Below are positions 53,724 to 63,251 of a DNA stretch of 64,000 bases, in pieces. The stretch comes from G965197005 sp965197005. Lineage in GTDB: Bacteria; Pseudomonadota; Gammaproteobacteria; Pseudomonadales; Oceanobacteraceae. The stretch covers positions 620,001-684,000 of the forward strand of contig OZ239982.1 in the NCBI GenBank assembly GCA_965197005.1, in the 5' to 3' direction. The notes under the pieces are model-generated. The model searched no databases. It was not told where the DNA came from and saw nothing but the letters and a program-made list of their open reading frames with translations. Numbering within the stretch: the first letter of the stretch is position 1; each line of letters begins with the position of its first letter. A program made the position numbers and the translations under genes.

Positions 53724-55757
53724 ATGCAAAACCCCTTATTAGAAATAACCAACCTACCTGATTTTTCTCAAATTAAAGCAAAATACATACAGCCAGCCAT
53801 TAGCCAACGCATACAACATATAAGAGAAAATCTCGAACAATCACTAAATCAAGGAAATACTGGCTGGCAAAACTTAATTCAACCCTTAGAACAATGGTTA
53901 GATGAACTTAATCAAACATTTTCACCCATAAGTCATCTTAATAGCGTTGCCAACAATGATGAGTTACGTACAGCCTATAACACCTGCCTACCACTTATTA
54001 GCGAGCTTTATACAGAACTAGGGCAAAATGAACGCCTATACCAATGTTATAAAAAGCTAAAAGACAGCACGGAATTTTCTCAATTAAATCAAGCTCAGCA
54101 AGCAGCAATACATCTTCAGTTAAGAGACTTTCACTTACAAGGAGTAGCACTTCAAGCAGACAAAAAAAAGCGTTTTGCTGATATTCAAGCAGAGCTTGCA
54201 AAACTTGCTAGTCAGTTTTCAGAAAATGTATTAGATGCCACACAAAGCTGGTACAAACTGATTACCAATAAAAAACAACTCAAAGGATTGCCCCAAAGTG
54301 CACTTGATTTACTGGCACAGCAAGCCAAAGAACATCAACAACAAGGTTTTAGATTAACTCTTGATGCGCCTAGTTTCTTGCCTATCATGATGTATTGTGA
54401 AAACAGAACATTGCGTAAAGAAGTTTATATTGCTTACCAAACACGAGCCAGCGATATCGGCCAAAATGCCAATAAATTTGATAACAGCAATGTAATGCAG
54501 GCTATTTTGCGCTTAAAAAGCGAGCTAGCAAATTTACTTGGCTATGCCAATTACAGCGAATACTCTATTGCCAGTAAAATGGCAGAAAATAGTGAGAGCG
54601 TGATTAATTTCTTAACAGAGCTCACAAATAAAACCAAGCCTCAGGCTCAATTAGAATTTGCACAGCTCGGTCAATTTGCACAAGAACAGCTTGATTTAAA
54701 AACGCTAGAGCCTTGGGATATTAGCTTTGCGAGTGAGAGACTTAAAAATAGCACCTTCTCATTTACCCAAGAAGAATTAAAGGCTTATTTTCCATTGCCA
54801 GTTGTGCTGCATGGGCTTTTTAAAATTGTGCATAAACTTTATGGCATAAAAATAAAACCCAATTCAGAAGTTAAAACCTATCATGCAGATGTCATCTATT
54901 ATGAGCTTTTTGATAAGCAAGAAAAAATAGCAGGCTTTTATCTAGATGTATTTTCTAGAAATAATAAACGAGGCGGTGCTTGGATGGACGAATGCAAAGT
55001 GCGCAGGCAAAGTCATCAAGGCATTCAATTGCCTGTCGCCTACATAGTGGCCAACTTTACTCCCGCATTAAATAATGAACCTGCACTTTTAACCCATAAT
55101 GAAGTAACTACCTTATTTCATGAATTTGGGCATGGCTTACAGCACATGCTCACAAAAATGGATATAGCCGCCATAAGTGGTATTAATGGCATTCCTTGGG
55201 ACGCCGTTGAGTTGCCTAGTCAATTCTTTGAAAACTGGTGCTATGAACCAGAAGCGCTTGCATTAATTAGTGAACACTATGAGGATAAAAGCCCTTTACC
55301 CAATGCGTTATTAGAAAAACTGATTTCAAGTAAGAATTTTCAAAGTGCTATGCAAATGTTAAGGCAATTAGAATTTGCCCTATTCGATTTTAAACTACAC
55401 TTAGCAGATGGCAAAAATGTGAATATTCAAACTTTGTTAGATGAAGTTCGAGAAGAGGTTTGTGTGGTGCCTGTAGTAAAGGAAAACCGTTTTCAGCATA
55501 GTTTTTCACATATTTTTGCAGGCGGATACGCCGCTGGTTATTACTCATATAAATGGGCAGAAGTATTAAGTGCAGATGCGTTCTCTCGTTTTCAAGAAGA
55601 AGGCATCTTTAATGCGAAAACAGGACAGGCATTTTTACAATATATTTTACAACCAGGAGGTAGTGAAGATGCTTTAGTTTTATTTACTCAATTTCGTGGG
55701 CGCAAGCCCAGAATTGAAGCACTACTCGCTCAATCTGGTATTCAGGAGCAAGACTGA
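53724..55757 (+). CDS. prlC: Oligopeptidase A
   Basis: This 677-residue M3 zinc metallopeptidase degrades cytoplasmic peptides, including cleaved signal peptides. The zinc site TLFHEFGHGLQHMLTKMD (HEXXH) is followed by the distal Glu region. N- and C-terminal sequences (LPDFSQIKAKYIQPAISQRI; FTQFRGRKPRIEALL) match PrlC. The stop codon is TGA, with a one-base overlap into yheV. Confidence 0.95.
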   Translation: MQNPLLEITNLPDFSQIKAKYIQPAISQRIQHIRENLEQSLNQGNTGWQNLIQPLEQWLDELNQTFSPISHLNSVANNDELRTAYNTCLPLISELYTELGQNERLYQCYKKLKDSTEFSQLNQAQQAAIHLQLRDFHLQGVALQADKKKRFADIQAELAKLASQFSENVLDATQSWYKLITNKKQLKGLPQSALDLLAQQAKEHQQQGFRLTLDAPSFLPIMMYCENRTLRKEVYIAYQTRASDIGQNANKFDNSNVMQAILRLKSELANLLGYANYSEYSIASKMAENSESVINFLTELTNKTKPQAQLEFAQLGQFAQEQLDLKTLEPWDISFASERLKNSTFSFTQEELKAYFPLPVVLHGLFKIVHKLYGIKIKPNSEVKTYHADVIYYELFDKQEKIAGFYLDVFSRNNKRGGAWMDECKVRRQSHQGIQLPVAYIVANFTPALNNEPALLTHNEVTTLFHEFGHGLQHMLTKMDIAAISGINGIPWDAVELPSQFFENWCYEPEALALISEHYEDKSPLPNALLEKLISSKNFQSAMQMLRQLEFALFDFKLHLADGKNVNIQTLLDEVREEVCVVPVVKENRFQHSFSHIFAGGYAAGYYSYKWAEVLSADAFSRFQEEGIFNAKTGQAFLQYILQPGGSEDALVLFTQFRGRKPRIEALLAQSGIQEQD

Positions 55758-56005
55758 TGATAAAAAAACGATTTATAGCTGGTGCTGTTTGCCCAAAGTG
55801 TGCAGAAATGGATCGCACCGTAATATACCAGAATGAGCAAGGAGAAGAAGTACGAGAGTGCGTCAGCTGCGGTTTTAGTCAGACAAGCTTAGAACAAGCA
55901 ATAGAAGATTCAGAGCTTGCCACTAGAGTAACACCTGTAGGCAAGGCGTTATATGATGAACAAGAAAGACCGCTAAAAATTGTTGGGTTAGTCGATCCAA
56001 AGTAA
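55757..56005 (+). CDS. yheV: YheV-family zinc-ribbon protein
   Basis: This 82-residue protein has two CXXC knuckles (AVCPKCAEMDRTV, ECVSCGFSQT), matching the YheV family of putative metal-binding proteins. It is often found next to prlC, as here (overlapping by one base). Biochemical role is unknown. Confidence 0.88.
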   Translation: MIKKRFIAGAVCPKCAEMDRTVIYQNEQGEEVRECVSCGFSQTSLEQAIEDSELATRVTPVGKALYDEQERPLKIVGLVDPK

Positions 56006-56250
56006 TCACCAAAAAAAACCAAGACACCCAATTTTTAAACATGCCTGTCTTAATTGTTAAAAAATAGCTAATTTTTTTTAGTGGGAGAGGACAAGGTTTT
56101 CAGCTTGCTGGTGTTTGCTTTGAAAATATGGGAGTTTTGACTTTTTTTAGCTACTTTTGCTTGAAAATACGGAATTTAAAGCACAGCGTAGTTGCCACTT
56201 TGCTAAATGGTTTGATTACTTTGCGTTTATTTAGGTCTATAGGGTTTGTG
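56006..56250. other. Region between yheV and the RAYT remnant
   Basis: These 245 bp hold no credible gene. At 56011-56030 is one minus-strand copy of the GTGTCT...GGTTTT motif that recurs at 57391-57486 beyond the RAYT. The imperfect direct repeat TTGAAAATAYGG also occurs twice. Nothing else is recognised. Confidence 0.5.
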
Positions 56251-57296
56251 TTAGCCTATGTTTTGCCGACATAAACTAATTCCAGATGGTCGTCGGTAGT
56301 TTAATACCTTTGCCGCTTTTCTTAAGCTCGCCTCTTTGCCTGCAAATTGCTTAAAACTTTGCTCAAAACGCTGACTAATATTAAGCCATTGTTGCTGGTT
56401 CATACCTAATCTTGCTAGGATTGAATGCTCTTGCTTGGGTATAACCCCTTTTTTATCAGGACGTTGTATTTGCCCTGTCCATTCAACTAACTCCAAATAT
56501 GCAGTTAGGCTTAAAGGCATGCCTTTGGTTAGTAACTTGTTTTTATTACTTTCATTGCTTTCACTTTTTTTATTGCTTTCTTTACTTTCTACTTGTTGAT
56601 TACCAATAAAAGGATGTAAGCCTTTATGCTGAGCATTAATATGATTGGGATTACGGCTTTTTTGAGCAGTGTTACAGCGTTGTTTGATTGAGGTGTAATC
56701 TGACTTTTCAGGGGTTGTGGCAATGCCTGAGCGGATAGGATTTAAATCCACATAAACAGCACATGAGAGCAATGCACTTTCATCTAATAGTGCTTGGGAT
56801 TTAAACCGACTTTCCCAAAAACGTCCTGTACATTTGTCTTCTTCATTGGATTTACGGGCTATTCATTTAGGCTACGCATAAACCAGCTAATACTTTTTAA
56901 GCGTTTTCTATATTTTTTAGCATATCCAATTAGGCTTTTTTGTTCTTTTGGATTAAGCACTTCTTGATTGATGTATTTTTTTAATAATGCGTTACCTTTG
57001 AATAGCTTATACCACTGTTGTAAGACTTCATCATGACTCCAACTCTTGGCTTTTTCTTTATCTACAAATAACACTACATGGTAGTGATTACTCATGATTG
57101 CATAGGAAACTATATCAATGGCAAAGACCTGTGCAATAGCCAATGCTCTGCTTTCAATCCAAGCTCGTCTATGTTCAAAAGAGCGTCCTGTTAGTTCATC
57201 TTTTCCACATAAATGGGCACGACGAACACAGCGGCTCATGCAGTGGTAATAAGGTGTAACAGCAAGGGAGATTTGTTGTTTTCTGGGCTTTGGCAT
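56251..57296 (-). pseudogene. REP-associated tyrosine transposase (RAYT), frameshifted
   Basis: Two pieces in different frames make one RAYT: 57296-56859 (ISLAVTPYYHCMSRCVRRA, the HUH-like SNHYHVVLFVD, ends WFMRSLNE then a stop) and a part readable from about 56850 to 56251 (TGRFWESRFKSQALLDE, YVDLNPIRSGIA). The join at about 56859 lacks bases (one or four) relative to the usual SLNE-X-IARK. RAYTs move REP elements with single-strand chemistry. A low-complexity ESN/KS stretch lies in the C-terminal half. The gene is probably dead unless the shift is tolerated. Confidence 0.85.
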
Positions 57297-57390
57297 TATG
57301 CACTCCTTGTTTTTCAGACAATATTAAATTTAAAGCATATTTGCAAGGATAAATAAGAATTTTTTGTGTTTTTTTGCTTTTTTAAGGTGA

Positions 57391-57486
57391 GTGTCTGGTT
57401 TGTGGTTTTAAGATGGGTGTCTGCTTTGTGGTTTTATGGGTGTCTGCTTTGTGGTTTTTTGTGATGGGTGTCTACTTTGTGGTTTT
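57391..57486 (+). repeat. Cluster of four REP-like GTGTCTG...TTTGTGGTTTT repeats
   Basis: Four 19-bp near-identical units (57391-57409, 57417-57435, 57440-57458, 57468-57486) share GTGTCTGCTTTGTGGTTTT with one or two differences, spaced 23-28 bp. They lie on the 5' side of the RAYT remnant. A fifth, looser copy in the opposite orientation is at 56011-56030 on its 3' side. Confidence 0.8.
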
Positions 57487-57517
57487 TTTATGCGTGTTTA
57501 AATTTATTGTATTTTTT

Positions 57518-57559
57518 AAAGGTATTTATCCAACTTTGAAGTGCTGGATAAATACTTTT
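57518..57559. terminator. Terminator at the end of valS
   Basis: GTATTTATCCA (57522-57532) and TGGATAAATAC (57545-57555) form an 11-bp perfect stem, extended by AAAG/TTTT, with a 12-nt loop. It starts 20 bp after the valS stop (minus strand). Confidence 0.75.
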
Positions 57560-57578
57560 ATAACAATTGCTTGGCGTT

Positions 57579-60464
57579 TTATAGATTGCTTATGGCTTGT
57601 GCTTTGGTGCTCAAACTTTCAATTTCGAACTGGTATTGTTTTAGTTTGTCACGCTCTTTGGCAACGACGTCTGCTGGGGCGTTATCTACAAACTTGGCGT
57701 TAGCCAGTTTGCCGCTAATGCGCTTGGCTTCTTGCTCTAGTTTGCCTATTTCTTTATTTAAACGGGCAATTTCTTGCTCTTTATTGATGTATTTGGCAAT
57801 GGGAACCAGTAGCTCTAATTCGTCAATAAGTTGAGTGGCGGCCATGGGTGCAATTTGATTTTCTTCTAGCCAATTTATTTCTTTGAGTTTGGCTAGTTTG
57901 CTTAGCAAGGGTTGTAGTTTAATGCTGCGCTCACGGTCTTTTGAGTTGCCTTTGTGAAGTAGTAGCTCTAATTCAATGGCGGGGCTAATATTCAGTTCGC
58001 CACGAATGTTACGCACGCTGGTAATGGCTTTTTTTAGCCATTCTATGTCGTCTTCGGCATTGGGGTCGAGCTTGCTGGGGTCAGCTTTAGGGTATGGGGC
58101 AAGGCTGATGCTGTCGCCTTGTTTGCCTGCTAGGGTTTTGACCTGTTGCCAGATGGCTTCGCTGATAAAGGGCATAATGGGGTGAATGAGGCGCAAAATG
58201 GTTTCTAATACCCGTACTAGGGTGCGCCTGGTGCCACGTTTGGCGGCTTCGTCTTCGGTATTCCATAGTACGGGTTTGGATAGTTCTAAGTACCAGTCGC
58301 AGTATTCATTCCAAGTAAATTCGTATAGGTTTTGGGCAATTAGGTCAAAACGATATTGCTTGAAGTGGTTGTCAACTTGCTCTTCTAGGCGTTGCAGACT
58401 TGAGATAATCCATTTATCTGCCAGTGAGAGTGTGTATTCTTCGCCAGTTACTGCACAGGCACTGAGCATTTCTGCAGTGATTTCGATATGGCGATTTTGT
58501 GCGCTTGCTTGTTCAACTTCTTCTTCTGGGGCAATGGTTAGCATGACATATCTTGAGGCATTCCATAATTTGTTGCAAAAATTACGATAGCCTTCTAAGC
58601 GATGCATGTCCCAATTAATATCACGTCCTGTAGTGGCAAGGGCACTTAGGGTAAATCGCAGGGCATCGGTACCGTGTGCGTTAATGCCTTGGGGGAATTC
58701 TTTTTTTGTGCGTTTGGCAATTTTGGTGGCGAGTTTGTCTTGCATCATATTGCCAGTGCGTTTGGCTAGTAAGGTTTCAAGGTCAATGCCGTCAATCATA
58801 TCTAAGGGGTCTAGTACGTTGCCTTTGGATTTAGACATTTTATCCCCTTGTTCATCACGAATAAGTCCAGTTACATAGACGGTTTTAAACGGTACTTGGG
58901 GCTTGCCTTGTTCGTCTTTAACTAGGTGCAAGCTCATCATAATCATGCGTGCAACCCAAAAGAAAATAATATCAAAGCCTGTTACCAATACGTCGGTGGG
59001 GTGGAAGTCTTTGAGTCTTTGGGCGACCTCTTTGTCTGCTTCGTTGGGCCAACCTAAGGTAGCAAAGGTCCATAGAGCGGAGGAAAACCAAGTATCTAAA
59101 ACGTCTTCATCTTGGCTTAGGGTTATTTCTTCGCCTAGGTTGTGCTGTTCTCGTACAGCTTGTTCACTGGCACCTACATAAATGTTGCCGTTTGTATCGT
59201 AATAAGCAGGAATACGGTGTCCCCACCAAAGTTGGCGAGAAATACACCAGTCTTGAATGTCTCGCATCCAAGAGAAATACATGTTTTCGTAGTTTTTGGG
59301 GACAAATTGAATATCGCCATCTGTTACTGCTTGAATGGCAGGGGCGGCGAGTTTTTTGGCATCGACATACCATTGGTCGGTTAAATAAGGTTCTATAACG
59401 GTGCCGCTTCTATCACCATAGGGACGTACTAATGTGTGGTCTTCGATTTTTTCTAATAAACCTGCTTGTTCTAAATCGGCAACAATAGCATCACGGGCAA
59501 CAAAACGATCCATGCCTTGATAACGCTTGGGCGCATTTTCATTCATGCTGGCATCATCGGTAAATAGATTGATTATTTCGATATTTTGCCGCTGTCCAAC
59601 TTGGTAGTCGTTAAAGTCGTGAGCGGGTGTGATTTTAACGCAACCTGTACCAAATTCGGGGTCAGGGTAGGGGTCGGTCACAATGGGAATGGTGCGCTCG
59701 GTCATAGGTACATGCACCATTTTCCCGATGACCTCTTTATAGCGTTCATCATCGGGATGTACGGCTAAACAACCGTCTGCCAAGATGGTTTCGGGGCGAG
59801 TGGTGGCAATGTGCATATAGCCACCGCCAAAGCGAATGCTCTTATCAACAAATGGATAGCGCACATGATACATTTTGCCTTGTTCTTCTTTATTTTCGAC
59901 CTCCAAATCGGAGATGGCGGTGTGTAATTTGCTGTCCCAATTAACCAAACGCTTACCACGATAAATCAAGCCATCGTTATATAATCTGATAAAGGCTTCT
60001 TGCACGGCAGCATAAAAGCCATCGTCCATGGTAAAGCGTTCACGTTGCCAGTCCACGGAGTTACCTAAGCGACGCATTTGTTGTGTGATTGTGCCGCCAG
60101 ATTCTTGCTTCCATTGCCAGATTTTTTGCATAAATTCTTCACGAGTAAAATCATGGCGTTGCTTGCCTTCTTCCCTTGCAACTTTGCGCTCTACCAGCAT
60201 TTGTGTGGCAATGCCTGCATGGTCTGTTCCGACTTGCCAGAGGGTTTTTTTACCGCTCATACGAGCGTGGCGAATAAGGGCATCTTGTAAGGTATGCTGA
60301 AAAGCATGTCCCATGTGTAAAGAGCCAGTCACATTAGGAGGTGGAATGACAATGCTGTAACCCTCGCCATTGTGCTGGTTGGCATCAGGCTTAAATAGCC
60401 CTGATTCTTCCCATATTTGATACCAGTGTTGTTCAATGTCTTGGGGGCGATAGGTTTTATCCAT
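57579..60464 (-). CDS. valS: Valyl-tRNA synthetase
   Basis: This 961-residue class Ia synthetase charges tRNA-Val. HIGH box: PPNVTGSLHMGHAFQ (about residues 42-56). KMSKS: GDKMSKSKGNVLDPLD (about 555-570). Editing domain lies between, WCISRQLWWGHRIPAYY follows, and a coiled-coil tail (YINKEQEIARLNKEIGKLEQE) is at the C-terminus. Length is normal. Confidence 0.97.
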   Translation of the reverse strand: MDKTYRPQDIEQHWYQIWEESGLFKPDANQHNGEGYSIVIPPPNVTGSLHMGHAFQHTLQDALIRHARMSGKKTLWQVGTDHAGIATQMLVERKVAREEGKQRHDFTREEFMQKIWQWKQESGGTITQQMRRLGNSVDWQRERFTMDDGFYAAVQEAFIRLYNDGLIYRGKRLVNWDSKLHTAISDLEVENKEEQGKMYHVRYPFVDKSIRFGGGYMHIATTRPETILADGCLAVHPDDERYKEVIGKMVHVPMTERTIPIVTDPYPDPEFGTGCVKITPAHDFNDYQVGQRQNIEIINLFTDDASMNENAPKRYQGMDRFVARDAIVADLEQAGLLEKIEDHTLVRPYGDRSGTVIEPYLTDQWYVDAKKLAAPAIQAVTDGDIQFVPKNYENMYFSWMRDIQDWCISRQLWWGHRIPAYYDTNGNIYVGASEQAVREQHNLGEEITLSQDEDVLDTWFSSALWTFATLGWPNEADKEVAQRLKDFHPTDVLVTGFDIIFFWVARMIMMSLHLVKDEQGKPQVPFKTVYVTGLIRDEQGDKMSKSKGNVLDPLDMIDGIDLETLLAKRTGNMMQDKLATKIAKRTKKEFPQGINAHGTDALRFTLSALATTGRDINWDMHRLEGYRNFCNKLWNASRYVMLTIAPEEEVEQASAQNRHIEITAEMLSACAVTGEEYTLSLADKWIISSLQRLEEQVDNHFKQYRFDLIAQNLYEFTWNEYCDWYLELSKPVLWNTEDEAAKRGTRRTLVRVLETILRLIHPIMPFISEAIWQQVKTLAGKQGDSISLAPYPKADPSKLDPNAEDDIEWLKKAITSVRNIRGELNISPAIELELLLHKGNSKDRERSIKLQPLLSKLAKLKEINWLEENQIAPMAATQLIDELELLVPIAKYINKEQEIARLNKEIGKLEQEAKRISGKLANAKFVDNAPADVVAKERDKLKQYQFEIESLSTKAQAISNL

Positions 60465-60631
60465 AGTGTAATGAGGCTCTTTAAAGTTAATAAAATAACG
60501 CAGAAGTATAACAAAAAAGGCAAGCGGATAAAGCCATTAAAAGTGGTAGGAGAAAAATAACATAGGGGTAATGCGTCTGTTTATAACGGATTAGGTATTT
60601 TAAGCAAATACTTAGGTCATCTAATGCTATG

Positions 60632-60660
60632 TTGCAAATACTTTGCATGCAAAGTATAAT
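60632..60660 (+). promoter_or_regulatory. DoxX promoter overlapped by a perfect 20-bp palindrome
   Basis: TTGCAA (60632-60637) and TATAAT (60655-60660) are 17 bp apart. The spacer and most of the -10 (60638-60657) are one exact palindrome, ATACTTTGCA followed by its complement. A dimeric repressor bound there would block RNA polymerase. The pattern (TACTT, then AAGTA) recalls MarR/HxlR-type redox or quinone sensors, but no such regulator is adjacent. Confidence 0.7.
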
Positions 60661-60690
60661 GCCTTTTTAACCACTACTTATTAGAGAGAA

Positions 60691-61104
60691 ATGATGACTT
60701 ATTTATTAAATAGAGCTTTCAGTATTCTTAGTCCTGCATCTATTGTTATTGGGCGCACTTTGTTGGGCTTATATTTTGTATTGCCTGGCATTTTTAAATT
60801 TTTAAGCTGGGATATGCACGTTGCAATGATGCAAAAACATGGAATGGTATTTATACCTGTTTTGTTAGTTACGGCGGCACTGGTAGAGATTGTTGCAGGT
60901 TTAGGGATTATTTTTAATCGGTATGCGGCTCTGTGCGCCTTAGTGCTGGCGGTGACGGTGGTGCTGATTAATGTGAATTTGCATGATTTTTGGAATGTAC
61001 CTAGCGAGCAGCAGAATTTTGTAAAAAATACGGCGATATTCGGTTCACTTTTGCTTTTTTCTGGTTTGAGCTGGAAGGCGCAGCAGATTAAATCAAGATT
61101 TTAA
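60691..61104 (+). CDS. DoxX-family membrane protein
   Basis: This 137-residue protein has four hydrophobic helices and the DoxX pattern (RTLLGLYFVLPGIFKFLSWDMH, AALVEIVAGLGIIFNRY). DoxX proteins occur in thiosulfate:quinone oxidoreductases and in oxidative or thiol-stress membrane complexes. Single-gene unit with its own palindromic promoter. Confidence 0.85.
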   Translation: MMTYLLNRAFSILSPASIVIGRTLLGLYFVLPGIFKFLSWDMHVAMMQKHGMVFIPVLLVTAALVEIVAGLGIIFNRYAALCALVLAVTVVLINVNLHDFWNVPSEQQNFVKNTAIFGSLLLFSGLSWKAQQIKSRF

Positions 61105-61176
61105 TTTTTCTATCAGCTTAACATGTCGTCTATTGTTGCGCTGTATATAAGTTGATACGGCAGGCCTCTTATACTT

Positions 61177-61752
61177 TTATTGTATTTGCAGGCTTTTTAT
61201 TGCGCCTTTTCCTGATTTGCTAAGCATGAGTGTCACAATAGCGGGGGGGTGGTTTTTGTTGCTGTTTGCTCGCCAACGTGCTGAGTTTTCTATTTCTAAG
61301 GCGCGCTTTTTGGGGGCAAAGAAGGCTTCTATACCGTATTTAATGGTTGCTTCGGGGTGTTTTGCAGTGAGTTTGCTATGGCTTTGTAGCCGCCCACGAA
61401 TAAATAATCCTGTTTCAGGTTTATTTAATTGCATGTCAATTGCTTCGTATAATCCATTGGGTTGTTTTTGTAGGCGAGTATAGACCACCATATTTTCTAT
61501 TATGCGAGGGTTGGGCTTGTCTGTTTTTGCTAACATTGCCAATTTTGGGTCAATACTTACAGTTGAAATAGAATAGTTTAGCAAAGCATAGTTGCCTCTA
61601 AATAGTGAGCGAGGGTCAACAGGCTTAACTGCTACTTTAATTTCAACGCCGTTCCATAATGGATATTGTGCTTGTAAATACATGCCAAGTAAGATGCCAG
61701 CTTGAAAAATAATTGCTATTAGTAATAGCCATTTTTTGTAAGTTGATTGCAT
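61177..61752 (-). CDS. GDYXXLXY-motif membrane protein
   Basis: The 191-residue protein has an N-terminal helix (KWLLLIAIIFQAGILLGMYL) and the family motif as DPRSLFRGNYALLNYSIS (GNYALLNY for GDYXXLXY). ATG 61752 is 1 bp after the end of the DUF2157 gene, with which this family is often paired. Function unknown; likely faces the periplasm. Confidence 0.85.
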   Translation of the reverse strand: MQSTYKKWLLLIAIIFQAGILLGMYLQAQYPLWNGVEIKVAVKPVDPRSLFRGNYALLNYSISTVSIDPKLAMLAKTDKPNPRIIENMVVYTRLQKQPNGLYEAIDMQLNKPETGLFIRGRLQSHSKLTAKHPEATIKYGIEAFFAPKKRALEIENSARWRANSNKNHPPAIVTLMLSKSGKGAIKSLQIQ

Positions 61753-61753
61753 T

Positions 61754-63157
61754 TTAATCCTCAGACACTTGTGTTTGATTGTTGTCATTTGTTTGTGCGC
61801 TTTGACGTTGCCAGAATTTAGCAGCACCAATTAAGATAAGAGCAAACACAAAGAATAAAATTGCTGCGCCAATATAGCCACCTATCATATCAAAGTAACG
61901 TGAATAGGCGATGATGATTAGCGTAATAACACCTAAGGAAAAGTATTCACGGATACCTTTAGATACGCCATGAATGATGAGGGTAATTGCGGTAGCAATG
62001 GCTATTATATTGGTAAAAATCTGTGCGCTTAAAGTAATAATAGCATAAGCCTCTTGTGTTATTTCAGATGTAAAAATGAGCCAAGATACAAAGGGCAAAA
62101 TGAATATCAGGCTAATAGCTGCAACTGTTTTTAATGTTTTTGTAAAATAAGCAATCCAACAAGTAATAAAGCAGATGATAGAGACCAGTATTAGCATGGG
62201 GTATAGACCTTGCCAGGAGTGCTGTAAAAAAGAGTGTCGTAAAAAATCTTGCCAGCTTTCTTCAAAGGAATAAATGATTAATAAAATAACGCTAAAACGG
62301 ATTACCCATAAACGTATAAATACAGCGTAATCTTGTGCTTTAATGTTAGGTAATTGTTTCCATTTATCAGCTAGGCTGTTAAGCAAAAGCAGTATTGCAA
62401 TAGCGATGATTTGTTTTTCTGCAAAAGAGTTGAACGGTTGGTAGTTGAAAATACCATAAACCAAGGTGCTTGTTGTTGAGTTGTTTAGGTACTCAAGTAA
62501 TACTTCAAAGCTGTAATCTATTAAGAGGATAAAAGAAAATAAGCAGGCAATAAGTAATAGCAGGCTTCTTTTTCCTTGCCATAAAACCCAGCAAGCAAAG
62601 ATGATAAAAAGAGGAAAGAAAAAAGGAATAAAACCACTGGCGGCTTCTAATATATACCAAATGATTGCCAAGGCTAGGGTAAAGAGCATAAGCCAACTGT
62701 TGGCTGTAATTATTGCAAAGGGTAGGGTTCCTAATGCCCACCAAAAAACACCATCTGGCATATGTTCGCCTAAATGATAAATTTGCGCTATCAGAATAAT
62801 AGCGGCACCGTAAAATAGGTTGCCTAATAAAAATAATGATGTATTGCCTGTATGCTGGTATTTCTGCCATGCAAAAATATGGGTAATTAGGGTAATGGCA
62901 AGTAGGCTTGATAGACGTATGCCACGAGGAATGTCGTCCCAGTTGTGCCCAATAAGCACAATTAATGCAATGCCAATAAAGATAAAGCCTAAGGTGGTTA
63001 ATAAATTCAGCAAGAAATTATTTTGTTTGTGGGCTTTGTAATCAATATCGTATTCTTGGCAAATAGCATGAGCTTGCGCCTCAGTAATAATGTCTTTTGC
63101 TACCCATGAGGTAACTTCTTTAGCAAGGTCATGTTTAAGAAAATGGATTAGGCGCAT
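61754..63157 (-). CDS. DUF2157 multi-pass membrane protein
   Basis: This 467-residue protein has a soluble N-terminus (VTSWVAKDIITEAQAHAICQEY, the DUF2157 start) followed by about 13-14 helices (for example GFIFIGIALIVLIGHNWDDIP). It is the first gene of a pair with the GDYXXLXY protein. No function is established; the pair may form one membrane complex. Confidence 0.85.
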   Translation of the reverse strand: MRLIHFLKHDLAKEVTSWVAKDIITEAQAHAICQEYDIDYKAHKQNNFLLNLLTTLGFIFIGIALIVLIGHNWDDIPRGIRLSSLLAITLITHIFAWQKYQHTGNTSLFLLGNLFYGAAIILIAQIYHLGEHMPDGVFWWALGTLPFAIITANSWLMLFTLALAIIWYILEAASGFIPFFFPLFIIFACWVLWQGKRSLLLLIACLFSFILLIDYSFEVLLEYLNNSTTSTLVYGIFNYQPFNSFAEKQIIAIAILLLLNSLADKWKQLPNIKAQDYAVFIRLWVIRFSVILLIIYSFEESWQDFLRHSFLQHSWQGLYPMLILVSIICFITCWIAYFTKTLKTVAAISLIFILPFVSWLIFTSEITQEAYAIITLSAQIFTNIIAIATAITLIIHGVSKGIREYFSLGVITLIIIAYSRYFDMIGGYIGAAILFFVFALILIGAAKFWQRQSAQTNDNNQTQVSED

Positions 63158-63251
63158 ATAAAAAAGACCAAAGCGTTAATTGTAGTTGAGTTCATTGCTT
63201 GTGTAACCTGTTTGTTATTAAGTAAAAGCCAGATACAAAATAGCTGTTTGA

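Noticed and set aside
57391..57486. DNA uptake sequence cluster (Neisseriaceae-type)
   Set aside because: The units lack the GCCGTCTGAA core, are clustered at one place and linked to a RAYT.
61243..61249. Seven-G run in the GDYXXLXY gene as a phase switch
   Set aside because: Too short for high slippage and near the C-terminus; far weaker than the 14-base tract.
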